64,000 nucleotides of DNA from Paracoccus ravus (GCF_004522175.1 NZ_SDEB01000008.1:52917-116916); one strand, 5' to 3'; positions 29,148 to 38,638 are shown, counted from the first letter of the stretch. Notes: generated by a model not told the origin, from the letters alone. Numbers and translations are program-made.

Positions 29148-29286
29148 TCATTTGCGAGTTTTCCACAAAGAGGCTTGCAAAAAAGGGGGCAGACCTGTAT
29201 GGGCAAGCCTTCATCATGAAACTCCACCGGAATCAGGGTGGCCCGGCTTGCCGGGGCTCTCCGGTGATGTTGAAAGGAAATGGCGT

Positions 29287-29493
29287 ATGAAAGCGCTGGA
29301 ACTGAAAGAAAAGACGCCGGATCAGCTGAAAGAACAGCTTCTGGCTCTGAAAAAGGAAGCGTTCAACCTGCGCTTCCAGCAGGCCACCGGCCAGCTCGAG
29401 TCGACCGCCCGCATGCGCGCCGTCCGTCGTGACGTTGCTCGTGTGAAAACCATTCTGAACCAGAAAGCGGCGGAAGCCGCGGCGTCGAACTAA
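29287..29493 (+). CDS. rpmC: 50S ribosomal protein L29
   Basis: L29 sits beside L23 at the tunnel exit. The 68-aa two-helix protein reads [18 protein letters not shown] and contains the [12 protein letters not shown] turn typical of the family. The ATG at 29287 follows AAAGGAAA; an upstream in-frame extension to 29110 runs through the hairpin and is rejected. rpsQ follows after 12 nt. Confidence 0.96.
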   Translation: MKALELKEKTPDQLKEQLLALKKEAFNLRFQQATGQLESTARMRAVRRDVARVKTILNQKAAEAAASN

Positions 29494-29505
29494 GGAGCCA
29501 GGTCC

Positions 29506-29751
29506 ATGCCCAAACGCATCCTGCAAGGCAAGGTCGTCAGCGACAAGAACGAACAGACCGTCACCGTTCTGGTCGAGCGTCGTTTCAAGCATCCGCTTCT
29601 GCACAAAACCGTGCGGTCGTCGAAGAAATACCGCGCCCATGACGCGGAAAACCAATTCAAGGTCGGTGACACTGTCCGCATCATCGAATGCGCGCCGATC
29701 TCGAAGACCAAGCGCTGGACGGTGCTTGTCGACGCTGCTGCGTCGGCGTGA
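29506..29751 (+). CDS. rpsQ: 30S ribosomal protein S17
   Basis: S17 is a primary 16S rRNA-binding protein of OB fold. The 81-aa product starts [18 protein letters not shown] and has [20 protein letters not shown] and the [11 protein letters not shown] motif. Length and order are normal. A 68-nt gap precedes rplN. Confidence 0.98.
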   Translation: MPKRILQGKVVSDKNEQTVTVLVERRFKHPLLHKTVRSSKKYRAHDAENQFKVGDTVRIIECAPISKTKRWTVLVDAAASA

Positions 29752-29819
29752 GCCTCCAGTATTAATCGAAACCCTGGGGCTGGCGGCTGAGCTGGTCCCC
29801 AAAGGTCGGGAGTAATCCA

Positions 29820-30188
29820 ATGATCCAGATGCAGACCAATCTGGATGTCGCTGACAACTCCGGCGCTCGCCGAGTTCAGTGCATCAAGGTCCTGGGTGGC
29901 TCGCACCGTCGCTATGCGTCGGTGGGCGACATCATTGTCGTCTCCGTCAAGGAAGCCATTCCGCGCGGTCGCGTGAAAAAAGGTGACGTCCGTAAGGCCG
30001 TCGTCGTGCGCACCGCAAAAGAAGTGAAGCGTGAAGACGGTACCTCGATCCGTTTCGACCGCAACGCCGCCGTCATCCTGAACAACCAGGGTGAGCCGGT
30101 TGGTACCCGTATCTTCGGGCCGGTCGTTCGTGAGCTGCGTGCGAAGAACTTCATGAAGATCATCTCGCTCGCTCCGGAGGTGCTGTAA
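29820..30188 (+). CDS. rplN: 50S ribosomal protein L14
   Basis: L14 forms intersubunit bridges. The 122-aa protein has [19 protein letters not shown] and the C-terminal [19 protein letters not shown] lies before the start. The stop overlaps the rplX start by one base. Confidence 0.98.
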   Translation: MIQMQTNLDVADNSGARRVQCIKVLGGSHRRYASVGDIIVVSVKEAIPRGRVKKGDVRKAVVVRTAKEVKREDGTSIRFDRNAAVILNNQGEPVGTRIFGPVVRELRAKNFMKIISLAPEVL

Positions 30189-30493
30189 TGGCTGCCAAGC
30201 TGAAAAAAGGCGACAAGGTCGTCGTCCTTGCCGGCAAGGACAAGGGCAAGCAGGGCGAGATCTCGGCTGTTCTTCCCAAAGAGAACAAGGCTGTTGTTGA
30301 CGGCGTCAACATCGCGATCCGCCACACCCGTCAGACGCAGACCTCGCAAGGTGGCCGCGTGGCGAAAGCCATGCCGATCGACCTGTCGAACCTGTCGCTG
30401 ATGGACAAGAACGGCAAAGCGACCCGCGTCGGCTTCCGTCTGGAAGAGGGCAAAAAAGTCCGCTTCGCCAAGACCACGGGAGACGTGATCTGA
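30188..30493 (+). CDS. rplX: 50S ribosomal protein L24
   Basis: L24 is an early assembly protein. The 101-aa protein starts with a KOW motif ([20 protein letters not shown], residues 5-24). It shares one base with rplN at its start and with rplE at its end, indicating coupled translation. Confidence 0.98.
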   Translation: MAAKLKKGDKVVVLAGKDKGKQGEISAVLPKENKAVVDGVNIAIRHTRQTQTSQGGRVAKAMPIDLSNLSLMDKNGKATRVGFRLEEGKKVRFAKTTGDVI

Positions 30494-31053
30494 TGCTGGA
30501 CCAAGCCACCTACACGCCGCGTCTTAAAGCGCAGTTCCGCGACACCATTCGCGCTGCTCTGAAGGAAGAGTTCGGCTACAAGAACGACATGCAGATCCCG
30601 CGTCTGGACAAGATCGTCCTGAACATGGGTATCGGCGAAGCCGTGAAAGACACGAAAAAGGTCAAGCAAGGTGCTGAAGAGCTCTCGCTGATCGCGGGTC
30701 AGAAGGCTGTCATCACTCATGCCAAGAAGTCCATCGCAGGCTTCCGCGTCCGTGAAGAAATGCCGCTGGGCACGAAAGTCACCCTGCGTGGCGACCGGAT
30801 GTACGAATTCCTGGACCGCCTGATCAACATCGCGCTGCCGCGCGTCCGCGACTTCCGCGGCGTCAAAGGCACCTCGTTCGATGGTCGTGGCAACTACGCA
30901 ATGGGCCTGAAAGAGCACATCGTGTTCCCGGAAATCAACTTCGACAAGGTCGACGAAGTTCTGGGGATGGACATCATCATCTGCACCACCGCATCGACCG
31001 ACGCGGAAGCGAAATCGCTGTTGAAGCACTTCAACATGCCGTTCAACAGCTGA
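30493..31053 (+). CDS. rplE: 50S ribosomal protein L5
   Basis: L5 binds 5S rRNA and contacts P-site tRNA. The 186-aa product has the motifs [16 protein letters not shown] and [21 protein letters not shown], both family hallmarks. It overlaps rplX by one base, and rpsN is 18 nt downstream. Confidence 0.98.
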   Translation: MLDQATYTPRLKAQFRDTIRAALKEEFGYKNDMQIPRLDKIVLNMGIGEAVKDTKKVKQGAEELSLIAGQKAVITHAKKSIAGFRVREEMPLGTKVTLRGDRMYEFLDRLINIALPRVRDFRGVKGTSFDGRGNYAMGLKEHIVFPEINFDKVDEVLGMDIIICTTASTDAEAKSLLKHFNMPFNS

Positions 31054-31071
31054 TCGCGAGGGGAAAGAGAT

Positions 31072-31377
31072 ATGGCTAAAAAATCCATGGTCGAGCGCGA
31101 GAAAAAGCGCGAGAAACTGGTTCAGAAATACGCCGCCAAGCGCGCTGCCCTGAACGAAGTCATCCACGACCAGTCCCGCCCGATGGAAGAGCGCTTCAAG
31201 GCCAGCCTGAAACTGGCTGAACTGCCGCGCAACTCCTCGGCTACGCGTCTGCACAACCGGTGCCAACTGACCGGCCGTCCGCACGCGTATTACCGTAAAC
31301 TGAAACTGTCGCGGATCATGCTGCGCGAGCTCGGCTCGTTCGGTCAGATCCCTGGCATGGTCAAATCGAGCTGGTAA
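31072..31377 (+). CDS. rpsN: 30S ribosomal protein S14 (zinc-free type)
   Basis: S14 is a late-assembly head protein. The 101-aa form has the C-terminal core [16 protein letters not shown] and [11 protein letters not shown], but lacks the CxxC pairs of the zinc-binding form, so it is the long zinc-independent type usual in proteobacteria. A GAGGGG element precedes the start. Confidence 0.98.
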   Translation: MAKKSMVEREKKREKLVQKYAAKRAALNEVIHDQSRPMEERFKASLKLAELPRNSSATRLHNRCQLTGRPHAYYRKLKLSRIMLRELGSFGQIPGMVKSSW

Positions 31378-31386
31378 GGGGGCATT

Positions 31387-31785
31387 ATGTCGATGAACGA
31401 TCCTCTCGGCGATATGCTGACCCGCATCCGCAATGCTCAGATGCGCGGCAAATCGACCGTTCGCACTCCGGCCTCCAAGCTGCGCGCTTGGGTTCTGGAC
31501 GTGCTCAAAAACGAAGGCTACATCCGCGGCTATGAGAACGTGACCACCGAGTCCGGCCATGCCGAAATCGAGATCAGCCTGAAATACTACGAAGGCACCC
31601 CGGTCATTCGCGAACTCGCGCGCGTGTCCAAACCCGGTCGTCGGGTTTATGCCTCGGTCAAGGAAATCCCCTCGGTCCGCAACGGCCTGGGCGTTTCCAT
31701 CGTCTCGACGCCGAAAGGCGTGATGTCGGACGCAGCGGCTCGCAACGCCAATGTTGGCGGCGAAGTCCTCTGCACCGTGTTCTAA
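31387..31785 (+). CDS. rpsH: 30S ribosomal protein S8
   Basis: S8 binds helix 21 of 16S rRNA and, in E. coli, represses the spc operon at the rplE start. The 132-aa protein begins [17 protein letters not shown], and the C-terminal [20 protein letters not shown] is characteristic. ATGs at 31387 and 31393 are both possible; the first is better spaced from AAGGGGG. Confidence 0.98.
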   Translation: MSMNDPLGDMLTRIRNAQMRGKSTVRTPASKLRAWVLDVLKNEGYIRGYENVTTESGHAEIEISLKYYEGTPVIRELARVSKPGRRVYASVKEIPSVRNGLGVSIVSTPKGVMSDAAARNANVGGEVLCTVF

Positions 31786-31797
31786 AGGAGGGCAGAG

Positions 31798-32331
31798 ATG
31801 TCTCGGATTGGTAAAAAACCGGTCGCCCTCCCGAATGGCGTGACTGCGGAAATCAAAGGTCAAACGATCGAAGTGAAAGGCCCGAAAGGCGTCCGTTCCT
31901 TCACCGCGACCGATGACGTGACGCTTGCGCTTGAGGACGGTGCCGTCAAGGTCACCCCGCGTGGCCTGTCGAAGCGCGCTCGTCAGCAGTGGGGCATGAC
32001 CCGCTCGATGATCGAGAACCTGACCGTCGGTGTTAGCACCGGCTTCAAGAAAGAGCTGGAAATTCAAGGTGTGGGTTACCGCGCCTCGATGCAGGGCAAT
32101 GTCCTGAAACTGGCTCTGGGCTATTCGCACGACGTGAACTTCGAGGCGCCTGCCGGCGTCACCATCACCTCGCCGAAGCAGACCGAAATCGTGGTGGAAG
32201 GCATCGACCAGCAACTGGTCGGCCAAGTTGCCGCGAACATCCGTGAGTGGCGTCAGCCCGAGCCCTACAAGGGCAAAGGCATCCGCTACAAGGGTGAGGT
32301 CGTCTTCCGCAAGGAAGGCAAGAAGAAGTAA
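31798..32331 (+). CDS. rplF: 50S ribosomal protein L6
   Basis: L6 sits near the factor-binding site. The 177-aa protein has the two repeated alpha/beta domains and the C-terminal signature [24 protein letters not shown] precedes the ATG, and rplR follows after 11 nt. Confidence 0.98.
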   Translation: MSRIGKKPVALPNGVTAEIKGQTIEVKGPKGVRSFTATDDVTLALEDGAVKVTPRGLSKRARQQWGMTRSMIENLTVGVSTGFKKELEIQGVGYRASMQGNVLKLALGYSHDVNFEAPAGVTITSPKQTEIVVEGIDQQLVGQVAANIREWRQPEPYKGKGIRYKGEVVFRKEGKKK

Positions 32332-32342
32332 GGGGCGCGAAA

Positions 32343-32702
32343 ATGGCACTGAACAAACGAGAGCTGTTCCTCAAGCGCCGCCTGCGCGTGCGGAACAAAC
32401 TGCGGGCGATCTCGGACGGCCGTCCGCGTCTGTCCGTTCACCGTTCTTCCAAGAACATCTCGGTCCAGCTGATCGACGACGTGAAAGGGGTCACTCTGGC
32501 CTCGGCCTCGTCGCTCGAGAAGGACCTGGGCGTGGTCGGCAAGAACAACGTGGAAGCCGCAGCCAAGATCGGCGCTGCGATTGCAGAGCGTGCGAAAGCC
32601 GCTGGCATCGAAGCCGTCGTCTTCGACCGTGGTGGCTTCCTGTTCCACGGCAAGATCAAAGCGCTGGCCGATGCGGCCCGCGAAGGTGGTCTGAAGTTCT
32701 AA
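32343..32702 (+). CDS. rplR: 50S ribosomal protein L18
   Basis: L18 is a 5S rRNA-binding protein. The 119-aa product has a basic N terminus ([11 protein letters not shown]) and the conserved [24 protein letters not shown] ending, which gives high certainty. A 115-nt gap with a hairpin separates it from rpsE. Confidence 0.98.
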   Translation: MALNKRELFLKRRLRVRNKLRAISDGRPRLSVHRSSKNISVQLIDDVKGVTLASASSLEKDLGVVGKNNVEAAAKIGAAIAERAKAAGIEAVVFDRGGFLFHGKIKALADAAREGGLKF

Positions 32703-32709
32703 GAACTGC

Positions 32710-32729
32710 GGGCGGTGCTTGCGCCGCCC
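32710..32729 (+). other. Hairpin between rplR and rpsE
   Basis: GGGCGG(T) pairs with (G)CCGCCC around a short loop. There is no T-run. It matches the other GC-rich intercistronic hairpins in this operon. Confidence 0.45.
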
Positions 32730-32817
32730 CGATGATCCGGGGGCCATCGGCCTGCCTTTGGCCCACCAGGATCGGATTTAACGGCGCCACCCGCGCCAGT
32801 TGAAAAAGGAATGCCTC

Positions 32818-33384
32818 ATGGCAGAACGTGAAAACCGTCGGGGTCGCCGCGAAGAGCGCGAAGAAACCCCGGAATTCGCCGACCGCTTGGTCGCGATCAA
32901 CCGCGTGTCGAAAACCGTCAAGGGTGGTAAGCGCTTCGGCTTCGCCGCTCTCGTCGTTGTCGGCGACCAGCGTGGCCGTGTCGGCTTCGGCAAGGGCAAG
33001 GCCAAAGAGGTCCCCGAGGCGATCCGCAAGGCCACCGAGCAAGCGAAACGCTCGCTGGTTCGCGTCCCGCTGCGCGACGGCCGCACCCTGCACCACGATA
33101 TCGAAGGCCGTCACGGCGCCGGTAAAGTGATCATGCGGACTGCCGTTCCGGGTACCGGTATCATCGCCGGTGGTCCGATGCGCGCCGTCTTCGAGATGCT
33201 GGGCGTTCAGGACGTTGTTGCGAAGTCGCAAGGCTCGCAGAACCCCTACAACATGATCCGCGCCACCATCGACGGCCTGAAAAAGGAATCGTCGCCGCGC
33301 AACGTCGCTCAGCGTCGTGGCAAGAAAGTGGCCGAGATCCTGCCGTCGAACGACAAGCCGGCTGACGCCGCTGTCGAAGCGTAA
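32818..33384 (+). CDS. rpsE: 30S ribosomal protein S5
   Basis: S5 acts at the mRNA entry channel and in decoding fidelity. The 188-aa protein has an Arg/Glu-rich N-terminal extension (about residues 1-20). The dsRNA-binding-like core with [14 protein letters not shown] (spectinomycin loop) and [13 protein letters not shown] follows. I use the ATG at 32818; another in-frame ATG lies 18 nt upstream, before the AAAAAGGA ribosome-binding site's proper spacing. Confidence 0.97.
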   Translation: MAERENRRGRREEREETPEFADRLVAINRVSKTVKGGKRFGFAALVVVGDQRGRVGFGKGKAKEVPEAIRKATEQAKRSLVRVPLRDGRTLHHDIEGRHGAGKVIMRTAVPGTGIIAGGPMRAVFEMLGVQDVVAKSQGSQNPYNMIRATIDGLKKESSPRNVAQRRGKKVAEILPSNDKPADAAVEA

Positions 33385-33395
33385 GGAGAGGCAAC

Positions 33396-33584
33396 ATGGC
33401 TAAAACCATCGTCGTCAAGCAGATCGGCTCGCCGATCCGCCGTCCGGCCGTCCAGCGCGAGACGCTGAAAGGCCTGGGCCTGAACAAGATGAACCGCACC
33501 CGCGAGCTGGAAGATACCCCGGCCGTGCGCGGCATGGTCAACAAGATCCCGCATCTGGTTGTCATCATCGAAGAGCGCGGCTGA
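33396..33584 (+). CDS. rpmD: 50S ribosomal protein L30
   Basis: L30 is a small globular 50S protein. The 62-aa product reads [15 protein letters not shown] with the [15 protein letters not shown] motif. It normally leads directly into rplO; here a strong terminator follows 25 nt after the stop, and two unrelated genes come next. Confidence 0.97.
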   Translation: MAKTIVVKQIGSPIRRPAVQRETLKGLGLNKMNRTRELEDTPAVRGMVNKIPHLVVIIEERG

Positions 33585-33608
33585 TCTCAGCCCCTCGACT
33601 TGATTTGG

Positions 33609-33639
33609 AAACGCCCCGGAGGTCTCTCCGGGGCGTTTT
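33609..33639 (+). terminator. Strong terminator after rpmD
   Basis: AAACGCCCCGGA pairs with TCCGGGGCGTTT (about 12 bp), with a short loop and a final T. It is one of the most stable terminators in the window and apparently ends the S10/spc transcript before rplO. Confidence 0.85.
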
Positions 33640-33719
33640 CGTTGATGCGGCCGGGGCGGTTAACCTTTCGCTAACCGGTTTTGGGCAAATCTCGGCTACT
33701 CCCCTTAAGGAAGCCCGAG

Positions 33720-34430
33720 ATGCCCTACCGGATCGCCCTTGGCTTTGTTTTGCTTCTCGCGCTGCCCTCGGTGGCGCTGGCGGGTGCCTGGCCGCGCACG
33801 GAAAAGGCAACCTTTCTGTCGTTCTCGGATGAACGGGATTCCGACGGCAACAGCTACACGAGCTTTTATGGCGAGTACGGCATGACCGGGCGCGAAACGC
33901 TGGGTTTTGAGCTTGGCTATACCAATGTCGGCGAGACCAACGCGGTGTTCTGGCTGCAGCACGCCTTGGAGCCGCGCGGAGAGAACCAGCTCTCGGTCTC
34001 GCTCGGGATCGGTGTCGTGGCGCGGGACGGGCTCTTCCTGCCGTCGGCACAGGCCGGCGCGAATTGGGGCAGGGGGTTTCAAGGGGTCCTACAAGGCGGC
34101 TGGCTCGCGCTTGAGACGCGGATCAAGGTCGCGGGCGCGATGAAGGATGCGGATGAATTCGCGGATCTTTCGGCCAGCGCCTTCAATTACCTGACCTCGG
34201 AAGTAACCGCCAAGGCGGATTTCACGATCGGATTGCATGCGACGGATGCCATGATGATCGTGACTCAGTTTCGCTTCGAGGAAACCGACGAGGCGGGGTT
34301 CTCCAGCAAGCTCGCGACCTCGGTGGTGCAGGATGTGATGGGGGCGGCGAAGATCGAACTGGGCCTCATCACCCCGTTATCGGGTCCGGGTGAGGCGGGG
34401 GTGAAGCTCGGCACTTGGTTCGAATTCTAG
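33720..34430 (+). CDS. Exported protein, probably an outer-membrane beta-barrel, function unknown
   Basis: The 236-aa product starts with a clear signal peptide (MPYRIALGFVLLLALPSVALAG, cleavage probable after ALA). The mature part alternates short polar turns with amphipathic strands (for example TLGFELGYTNVG, NQLSVSLGIGVV) and ends in Phe within WFEF, as outer-membrane barrels often do. I know no specific family. The ATG at 33720 has AAGGAAG upstream; an in-frame codon at 33681 lacks a site and would hide the signal peptide. The gene lies between the rpmD terminator and rplO, a position normally without genes. Confidence 0.7.
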   Translation: MPYRIALGFVLLLALPSVALAGAWPRTEKATFLSFSDERDSDGNSYTSFYGEYGMTGRETLGFELGYTNVGETNAVFWLQHALEPRGENQLSVSLGIGVVARDGLFLPSAQAGANWGRGFQGVLQGGWLALETRIKVAGAMKDADEFADLSASAFNYLTSEVTAKADFTIGLHATDAMMIVTQFRFEETDEAGFSSKLATSVVQDVMGAAKIELGLITPLSGPGEAGVKLGTWFEF

Positions 34431-34502
34431 AATTCCCGACGGGCAGCGGGACCGTGATCACGAATCGTTGAGTGGTGAAGCCTTCGGGCGCATATTGCGT
34501 GC

Positions 34503-34529
34503 CGGACCGCCCCATGCGGCCCGTTTTTT
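34503..34529 (+). terminator. Terminator between the two exported-protein genes
   Basis: CGG-A-CCGC pairs with GCGG-C-CCG (one mismatch) around a 5-nt loop, followed by six T. It probably ends the transcript of the beta-barrel gene. Confidence 0.6.
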
Positions 34530-34548
34530 CATGAGTTGGAGTGTTTCG

Positions 34549-34896
34549 ATGCTGAAATGGATTGGAATATCTGCAACCGCGATGATGCTCTTTTCGGCAT
34601 CCGCCTTTGCACAGGCCCAGAACAATGTGCCCTATCGCGAAAAGGTCAATCTCAAGGTCGGGCAGGCCATGGTCGTCCATGGGCTGCGTGGTGATTGCGG
34701 GCAATTACCGCCAAAATCCAAGCTGAAACCCATGAAATTCAAGACCGGTCATGTCCAATATGGAAAACCGGGCGTGCGGATGAGCAATCGCTGCAAAGGT
34801 CCGACGCCGGTCTATGAGGCGATTTTCGTCGCCGAACGCCCCGGCCAAGAGAAGATTGAATTGTTCGGCGATCCGATCTCGATCACCGTGAAATAG
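34549..34896 (+). CDS. Small secreted protein of unknown function
   Basis: The 115-aa product has a signal peptide ([21 protein letters not shown], cut probably near AQA) and a mature part of about 93 residues rich in beta-strand-like segments. It has exactly two cysteines (in GDCG and NRCKG), which could form a disulfide in the periplasm. No motif gives a function. The ATG at 34549 has GGAG 7 nt upstream; an in-frame ATG at 34531 is possible. It lies directly before the rplO promoter. Confidence 0.65.
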   Translation: MLKWIGISATAMMLFSASAFAQAQNNVPYREKVNLKVGQAMVVHGLRGDCGQLPPKSKLKPMKFKTGHVQYGKPGVRMSNRCKGPTPVYEAIFVAERPGQEKIELFGDPISITVK

Positions 34897-34916
34897 CCGA
34901 AGCCCGGCAACAACAC

Positions 34917-34945
34917 TTGAAACGAAGCCCATCGGGGAGTATAGG
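34917..34945 (+). promoter_or_regulatory. Sigma-70-type promoter for rplO-secY-adk
   Basis: TTGAAA (34917-34922) and TATAGG (34940-34945) are separated by 17 nt, giving a leader of about 85-90 nt to rplO. It restarts transcription of the second half of the spc genes after the inserted genes. Confidence 0.65.
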
Positions 34946-34993
34946 CTGCCGCTGCTCCCTGGTGGGCGCAAAGTGATTCATACATGCCGTGTT

Positions 34994-35015
34994 CGCCCCT
35001 TCGCTTCGCGGGGCG
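34994..35015 (+). other. Hairpin in the rplO leader
   Basis: CGCCCC pairs with GGGGCG around a 10-nt loop, followed by TTT. It lies between the promoter and the rplO start and could act in attenuation or as a protein-binding site. Confidence 0.45.
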
Positions 35016-35038
35016 TTTCCGGCTCTAGGAGAAGCAAC

Positions 35039-35524
35039 ATGAAACTGCATGAAATTCGCGACAACGAAGGCGCTTCGCGCAAGAAGAAACGCGTTGCTCG
35101 TGGTCCGGGCTCGGGCAAGGGTAAAACCGCTGGCCGTGGTATCAAGGGTCAGACCTCGCGTTCGGGCGTCGCGCTGAACGGTTACGAAGGCGGCCAAATG
35201 CCGCTGTACCGCCGCCTGCCGAAGCGTGGCTTCAGCAAGCCGAATCGTCTGGAATTCGCCGTCGTTAACCTGGGCCAACTGCAGGCCTTTGTCGACGCAG
35301 GCAAACTGGATGCCAAAGGTGACATCACCGAGGACGCCCTGGTTGCAGCCGGTGTCATCCGCCGCAAACTGGACGGTGTCCGCGTTCTGGCCAAGGGCGA
35401 GCTGAAAGCCGGTCTGAACCTGACCGTCGCCGGCGCTTCCAAAGCCGCCGTCGAGGCCGTCGAGAAGGCCGGTGGCAAAATCACCGTGACCCGTCCGGCG
35501 AAAGAAGAAGCCGCGGCCGAATAA
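35039..35524 (+). CDS. rplO: 50S ribosomal protein L15
   Basis: L15 is a late-assembly 50S protein. The 161-aa protein begins [19 protein letters not shown] and has the Gly-rich loop [18 protein letters not shown] and the [18 protein letters not shown] motif. The ATG at 35039 follows TAGGAGA. secY is 102 nt downstream. Unlike in most bacteria it is not contiguous with rpmD. Confidence 0.97.
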   Translation: MKLHEIRDNEGASRKKKRVARGPGSGKGKTAGRGIKGQTSRSGVALNGYEGGQMPLYRRLPKRGFSKPNRLEFAVVNLGQLQAFVDAGKLDAKGDITEDALVAAGVIRRKLDGVRVLAKGELKAGLNLTVAGASKAAVEAVEKAGGKITVTRPAKEEAAAE

Positions 35525-35626
35525 GCTGTTGAAGGGCGCGCCCGCGCCCAATACATAGCTACAAGTTTTCCAGGCGCCGCGGGATCGGGAAACGATCCGG
35601 CGGCGCTGCCATGAAGGGGCATACGT

Positions 35627-36997
35627 ATGGCGTCAGCCGCAGAACAGATGGCCGCGAACCTGTCATGGGGCGCGCTCGGCAAGGCGACCGAGCTGCGTCA
35701 GAGGATCTGGTTCACCCTCGGACTTCTCATCATCTACCGCCTTGGCACCTATATTCCGGTGCCCGGCATCGACGGCGCGGCGCTGCGCAACTTCATGGAC
35801 CAGGCGCAAGCCGGCCTTGGTGGCATCCTGTCGATGTTCACCGGCGGCGCGCTGGGGCGGATGGGCGTATTTGCGCTTGGCATCATGCCCTATATCTCGG
35901 CCTCGATCATCGTCCAGCTTCTGGCCTCGATGGTGCCCGCTCTTGAGCAGCTCAAGAAAGAGGGCGAGCAGGGCCGCAAGAAAATCAACCAATATACCCG
36001 CTATGCCACCGTGGCTTTGGCGTTGTTCCAGGCCTGGGGCCTGGCGGTCAGCCTTGAGCATGGCGGCCTTGCGCATGAGCCGGGCATGTTTTTCCGCGCC
36101 TCGGTCGTGATCACGCTGGTCGGCGGCACCATGTTCCTGATGTGGGTGGGTGAACAGATCACCGCCCGCGGCATCGGCAACGGCATCTCGCTGATCATCT
36201 TCGTCGGCATCGTCGCCGAGATCCCCGGCCATCTCGCGCAGTTCCTGGCGCAGGGGCGTTCGGGTGCGGTTTCGACCCCGGTGATTCTGGGCGTGATCCT
36301 GATGGTCATCGCCGTCATCGCCTTTGTCGTGTTCATGGAACGCGCGCTGCGCAAGATCCATATCCAATATCCGCGCCGCCAGGTCGGGATGAAGGTCTAT
36401 GACGGACAGTCCTCGCATCTGCCGATCAAGGTGAACCCGGCGGGCGTGATCCCGGCCATCTTCGCCAGTTCTCTGCTGCTGCTGCCGGTCACGATCTCGA
36501 CCTTCTCGGGGAACCAGACCGGCCCGATCATGTCGACGATTCTGGCCTATTTCGGTCCCGGCCAGCCGCTTTACCTGCTGTTCTTTGCAGGCATGATCGT
36601 GTTCTTCGCCTATTTCTACACGTTCAATGTCAGCTTCAAACCCGATGACGTGGCCGAGAACCTGAAGAATCAGGGCGGCTTCATTCCGGGCATCCGTCCC
36701 GGCAAGCGGACCGAGGATTACCTAGCCTATGTCGTCAGCCGCGTGCTGGTCATCGGCTCGGCCTATCTGGCGGCCGTCTGCATGCTGCCAGAGGTCATCC
36801 GCCACCAGCTCGCGATTCCCTTCTACTTTGGTGGGACTTCCGTGCTGATCGTGGTCAGTGTTGTGATGGACACGATCAACCAGGTGCAAAGCCACTTGCT
36901 TGCCCACCAATATGAAGGTCTGATCGAAAAGTCGCAGCTGCGCGGCAAACGCAAGCCGGGGACGGCACGTCCTCGCAAGGCACCTGCCCGTCGTTGA
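35627..36997 (+). CDS. secY: Preprotein translocase subunit SecY
   Basis: SecY is the ten-helix channel of the Sec translocase. The 456-aa protein has a plug-region stretch near FMDQAQAG, helix 2 with LGIMPYISASIIVQLL, the cytoplasmic KKEGEQGRKKINQYTRY loop, and the late FNPDD-like segment FKPDDVAENLKNQGGFIPGIRPG. The C-terminal tail is basic. adk follows after 36 nt, the usual order. Confidence 0.98.
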   Translation: MASAAEQMAANLSWGALGKATELRQRIWFTLGLLIIYRLGTYIPVPGIDGAALRNFMDQAQAGLGGILSMFTGGALGRMGVFALGIMPYISASIIVQLLASMVPALEQLKKEGEQGRKKINQYTRYATVALALFQAWGLAVSLEHGGLAHEPGMFFRASVVITLVGGTMFLMWVGEQITARGIGNGISLIIFVGIVAEIPGHLAQFLAQGRSGAVSTPVILGVILMVIAVIAFVVFMERALRKIHIQYPRRQVGMKVYDGQSSHLPIKVNPAGVIPAIFASSLLLLPVTISTFSGNQTGPIMSTILAYFGPGQPLYLLFFAGMIVFFAYFYTFNVSFKPDDVAENLKNQGGFIPGIRPGKRTEDYLAYVVSRVLVIGSAYLAAVCMLPEVIRHQLAIPFYFGGTSVLIVVSVVMDTINQVQSHLLAHQYEGLIEKSQLRGKRKPGTARPRKAPARR

Positions 36998-37033
36998 TAG
37001 GGAGAGGCCCTGAACGGGCGGAAGAGGGAAAAT

Positions 37034-37690
37034 ATGGCGACCAATATCATTCTGCTCGGCCCCCCGGGGGCCGGCAAGGGAACTCAGGCCCGGCGTCTGA
37101 TCGAAGAGCGCGGTCTCGTCCAGCTTTCCACCGGTGACATGCTGCGCGAAGCCCGCAGTTCCGGCACTGAAATGGGACAGCGCGTCGCCAAGGTGATGGA
37201 CCGGGGCGAGTTGGTCACCGACGAGATCGTCATCGGTCTGATCAAGGAAAAGCTGGAACAGGGCGGCAAGGGTTTCATCTTTGACGGCTTCCCGCGCACG
37301 CTGGCCCAGGCCGATGCGCTGGAAGATCTGATGAAGGAAGAGGGACAAGAGATCGGCGCCGTGATCGAGATGCGCGTCGATGACGCGGCTCTGGTTTCGC
37401 GGATCTCGGGTCGCTTCACCTGCGGCAATTGCGGCGAGGTCTATCACGATGTGACCAAGCCGACCAAGGTCGAAGGCTCCTGCGATGTCTGCGGCTCGAC
37501 CGACCTGCGTCGCCGCGCCGATGACAATGAGGAAAGCCTCAAGACGCGGCTGATGGAATATTACAAGAAGACCTCTCCGCTGATCGGCTATTACTATGCC
37601 AAGGGGAACCTGCACCCGGTGGATGGTCTGGCCGAGATCGACGCAGTGGCGGGTGCGGTCGCCGCGGTGCTGGATGAGGGCAAGGCTTGA
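37034..37690 (+). CDS. adk: Adenylate kinase (zinc-lid type)
   Basis: Adenylate kinase interconverts 2 ADP with ATP and AMP. The 218-aa long form has the P-loop GPPGAGKGT (9-17) and the DGFPRT motif. The lid domain carries four cysteines, Cys130, Cys133, Cys150 and Cys153 (CGNC...CDVC), expected to bind zinc. A hairpin with a T-tract follows, so the rplO-secY-adk unit may end here. Confidence 0.97.
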   Translation: MATNIILLGPPGAGKGTQARRLIEERGLVQLSTGDMLREARSSGTEMGQRVAKVMDRGELVTDEIVIGLIKEKLEQGGKGFIFDGFPRTLAQADALEDLMKEEGQEIGAVIEMRVDDAALVSRISGRFTCGNCGEVYHDVTKPTKVEGSCDVCGSTDLRRRADDNEESLKTRLMEYYKKTSPLIGYYYAKGNLHPVDGLAEIDAVAGAVAAVLDEGKA

Positions 37691-37735
37691 CGAAGGCCTG
37701 CGAATCCCTTAATTCGCAGCATCTCGCATGAGAAT

Positions 37736-37752
37736 CACCTGAGACTCAGGTG
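37736..37752 (+). other. Perfect inverted repeat after adk
   Basis: CACCTGA and TCAGGTG flank a 3-nt centre, 9 nt before the probable terminator. It may be part of the same terminator region or a protein-binding site. Confidence 0.4.
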
Positions 37753-37760
37753 TCAGTTGA

Positions 37761-37789
37761 AGGCCCGAAGGCACAGCTTTCGGGTCTTT
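37761..37789 (+). terminator. Probable terminator after adk
   Basis: AGGCCCGAA pairs with TTCGGGTCT (one G-T pair) around a 9-nt loop, followed by TT. Confidence 0.5.
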
Positions 37790-37802
37790 GGTTGTGAAAA
37801 AA

Positions 37803-37822
37803 GGTTCCGGTGCTACGGAACC
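37803..37822 (+). other. Hairpin in the rpsM leader
   Basis: GGTTCCG pairs with CGGAACC around a 6-nt loop, 21 nt before the rpsM GTG. In E. coli, S4 regulates the alpha operon at this place, but rpsD is not in this cluster, so any role is open. Confidence 0.45.
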
Positions 37823-37843
37823 GCAACATGAGAAGGAAAACGC

Positions 37844-38212
37844 GTGGCTCGTATTGCTGGCGTCAACATTCCGACCGGGAAACGTGTCCCGATCGCACTG
37901 ACCTATATCCACGGGATCGGCCCGAAATTCGCTGACGAGATCATCGCAGCGGTCGGTATCGATGCAACCCGTCGCGTCAACGAACTCTCGGATGCCGAAG
38001 TTCTGTCGATCCGCGAATATATCGATGCCAACCTGACCGTCGAGGGCGACCTTCGCCGCGAGACGCAGATGAACATCAAGCGCATGATGGACCTGGGTTC
38101 GTACCGTGGTCTGCGTCACCGTCGTGGCCTGCCGGTCCGCGGTCAGCGTACCCACACCAATGCCCGTACCCGCAAGGGCCCGGCGAAGCCGATCGCCGGC
38201 AAGAAGAAGTAA
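37844..38212 (+). CDS. rpsM: 30S ribosomal protein S13 (GTG start)
   Basis: S13 forms intersubunit bridges and contacts P-site tRNA. The 122-aa protein reads [25 protein letters not shown]. The C-terminal tail [24 protein letters not shown] is the family signature. It starts with GTG preceded by AAGGAAAA. rpsK is 13 nt downstream. The E. coli gene order would place rpmJ before it; none is visible here. Confidence 0.97.
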   Translation: MARIAGVNIPTGKRVPIALTYIHGIGPKFADEIIAAVGIDATRRVNELSDAEVLSIREYIDANLTVEGDLRRETQMNIKRMMDLGSYRGLRHRRGLPVRGQRTHTNARTRKGPAKPIAGKKK

Positions 38213-38225
38213 GGGGTAACGGACA

Positions 38226-38615
38226 ATGGCACGCGATAAAACCCGCATTAAGCGTAAGGAACGCAAGAACATCGCCACCGGCGTGGCGCATGTGAACTCG
38301 TCCTTCAACAACACCAAGATCCTGATCTCGGACGTGCAAGGCAACGCCATTTCGTGGTCGTCGGCTGGCACTATGGGCTTCAAGGGTTCGCGCAAATCGA
38401 CCCCTTACGCTGCCCAGATGGCCGCTGAAGACGCGGGCAAAAAAGCCCAAGAGCACGGCGTTCGCACTCTGGAAGTCGAAGTTCAAGGCCCCGGCTCGGG
38501 TCGTGAATCGGCTCTGCGCGCTTTGGCTGCTGTCGGTTTCAACATCACGGCGATCCGTGACGTGACCCCGATCGCGCACAATGGCTGCCGCCCGCCGAAA
38601 CGTCGCCGGGTCTAA
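38226..38615 (+). CDS. rpsK: 30S ribosomal protein S11
   Basis: S11 lies on the platform near the E-site mRNA. The 129-aa product has [30 protein letters not shown] and the C-terminal [18 protein letters not shown], all diagnostic. A 118-nt gap with a hairpin precedes rpoA. Confidence 0.98.
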   Translation: MARDKTRIKRKERKNIATGVAHVNSSFNNTKILISDVQGNAISWSSAGTMGFKGSRKSTPYAAQMAAEDAGKKAQEHGVRTLEVEVQGPGSGRESALRALAAVGFNITAIRDVTPIAHNGCRPPKRRRV

Positions 38616-38638
38616 TTCGGATTTGTGATAACGCGTTC

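Noticed and set aside
37691-37843. rpmJ (L36) between adk and rpsM
   Set aside because: The gap holds hairpins but no short Cys/Lys-rich frame resembling L36; in this lineage the gene is probably elsewhere.
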